Part shown: positions 26,586 through 26,849 of the stretch, piece after piece
Layout: each line of letters opens with the position of its first letter
How positions within the stretch are numbered: position 1 is the stretch's first letter
Source: a virus
Strand: one strand, 5' to 3'
Length of the DNA: 26,849 bases
IMG/VR virus record: IMGVR_UViG_3300035666_000136
Coordinates: 1-26,849 of that record
Position numbers and translations under genes: made by a program
The notes under the pieces: generated by a model
What the model was told of the DNA's origin: nothing
Databases searched by the model: none
The model's input: the letters and a program-made list of their open reading frames with translations, nothing else

Positions 26586-26849
26586 GTGGCTTTCGTGCTT
26601 GCTGATCGTGTACAAGTTACTGTATCTGCGCCGGGGTCGGCTACAACTATAACCCTGGGCGCGGCGGTAACTGGATTCCAAGACTTTGCAGTCATTGGTA
26701 ACGGTAATAGCACTTATTACACAATAGCTGATCAATCTGGTTCTAACTGGGAAGTTGGAATTGGAACCTACACATCTTCTGGTACAACGCTGTCAAGGGA
26801 TACAGTCCTGTCAAATTCTGCCGGAAACACAAGCAGAATAAATTTTAGC
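26586..26849 (+). CDS. Tail-fibre-region protein, 3' end outside the window
   Basis: A GTG start at 26586 with AAGGAG at 26574-26579 opens 88 codons that run to the right edge, so only the N-terminus is visible. AFVLADRVQVTVSAPGSATT..LGAAVTGFQDFAVIGNGNSTYYTI and GSNWEVGIGTYTSSGTTLSRDTVL are typical of the start of phage tail fibre or receptor-region proteins in aquatic phages. The remainder may carry receptor-binding domains. Partial. Confidence 0.65.
   Translation, partial: MAFVLADRVQVTVSAPGSATTITLGAAVTGFQDFAVIGNGNSTYYTIADQSGSNWEVGIGTYTSSGTTLSRDTVLSNSAGNTSRINFS

Overview
The window is a 26.8-kb piece of a tailed double-stranded DNA phage genome (Caudoviricetes). Every supported gene lies on the + strand. 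It is cut at both ends: the first gene is open to the left edge and a GTG-started tail-region gene runs off the right edge. The virion module resembles uncultured aquatic phages: a GroES-like protein, a coiled-coil scaffold, a Mu gpT-like capsid protein, tiny KGG-motif basic proteins and adaptor-type connectors. The small early genes use protein modules familiar from phages of Burkholderiales. I therefore infer a freshwater proteobacterial (perhaps betaproteobacterial) host; this is not proven.

Layout. (1) 1-4310 is an early/accessory operon of about sixteen very short genes. Most are coupled by ATGA, GTGA or 8-base overlaps, and several share recombined peptide modules; two neighbours look like winged-helix DNA-binding proteins. 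(2) 4311-5248 is non-coding or nearly so. It holds a 10-bp repeat array, three identical 53-bp repeats each with a 13-bp palindrome, a long-loop hairpin terminator, and about 600 bp of AT-rich DNA with T11 and A27 tracts and candidate promoters. (3) 5249-6646 carries a small protein, the small terminase and an overlapping PD-(D/E)XK nuclease. (4) 6682-8440 is an accessory island: a small protein, a terminator/promoter pair, a Gp88-like cysteine-rich protein, a possible 23-residue membrane peptide, a terminator and GC-rich tandem repeats. (5) 8441-10933 is the large terminase, split inside its Walker A motif by a 341-residue intein with class 3 hallmarks and a LAGLIDADG endonuclease. (6) 11004-14795 encodes a 1263-residue protein of unknown function between terminase and portal. 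(7) 14798-26849 runs portal, small basic proteins, GroES-like protein, scaffold, decoration-like protein, major capsid, double-hairpin terminator, GIY-YIG endonuclease, then small structural, connector and tail genes.

The most striking observation is a pair of sites, 12677-12692 and 14720-14735, that match the canonical bacterial chromosomal parS sequence (TGTTNCACGTGAAACA). Both lie inside the 1263-residue gene and both are read in the same frame. No ParA or ParB gene is visible here, so the phage may present its DNA to the host ParB. Other notable points are the class 3 terminase intein, the repeat/AT-rich intergenic block, and an accessory segment (about 7.0-8.2 kb) in which the word AGCC is strongly over-represented on one strand across both gene and non-coding DNA.

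Genes probably work together as follows. The small and large terminase subunits and the portal package DNA into a head built from capsid, scaffold and decoration proteins. The connector genes at 24-26 kb finish the head-tail joint. The early operon presumably supplies host-takeover or regulatory functions that cannot be named from sequence alone.
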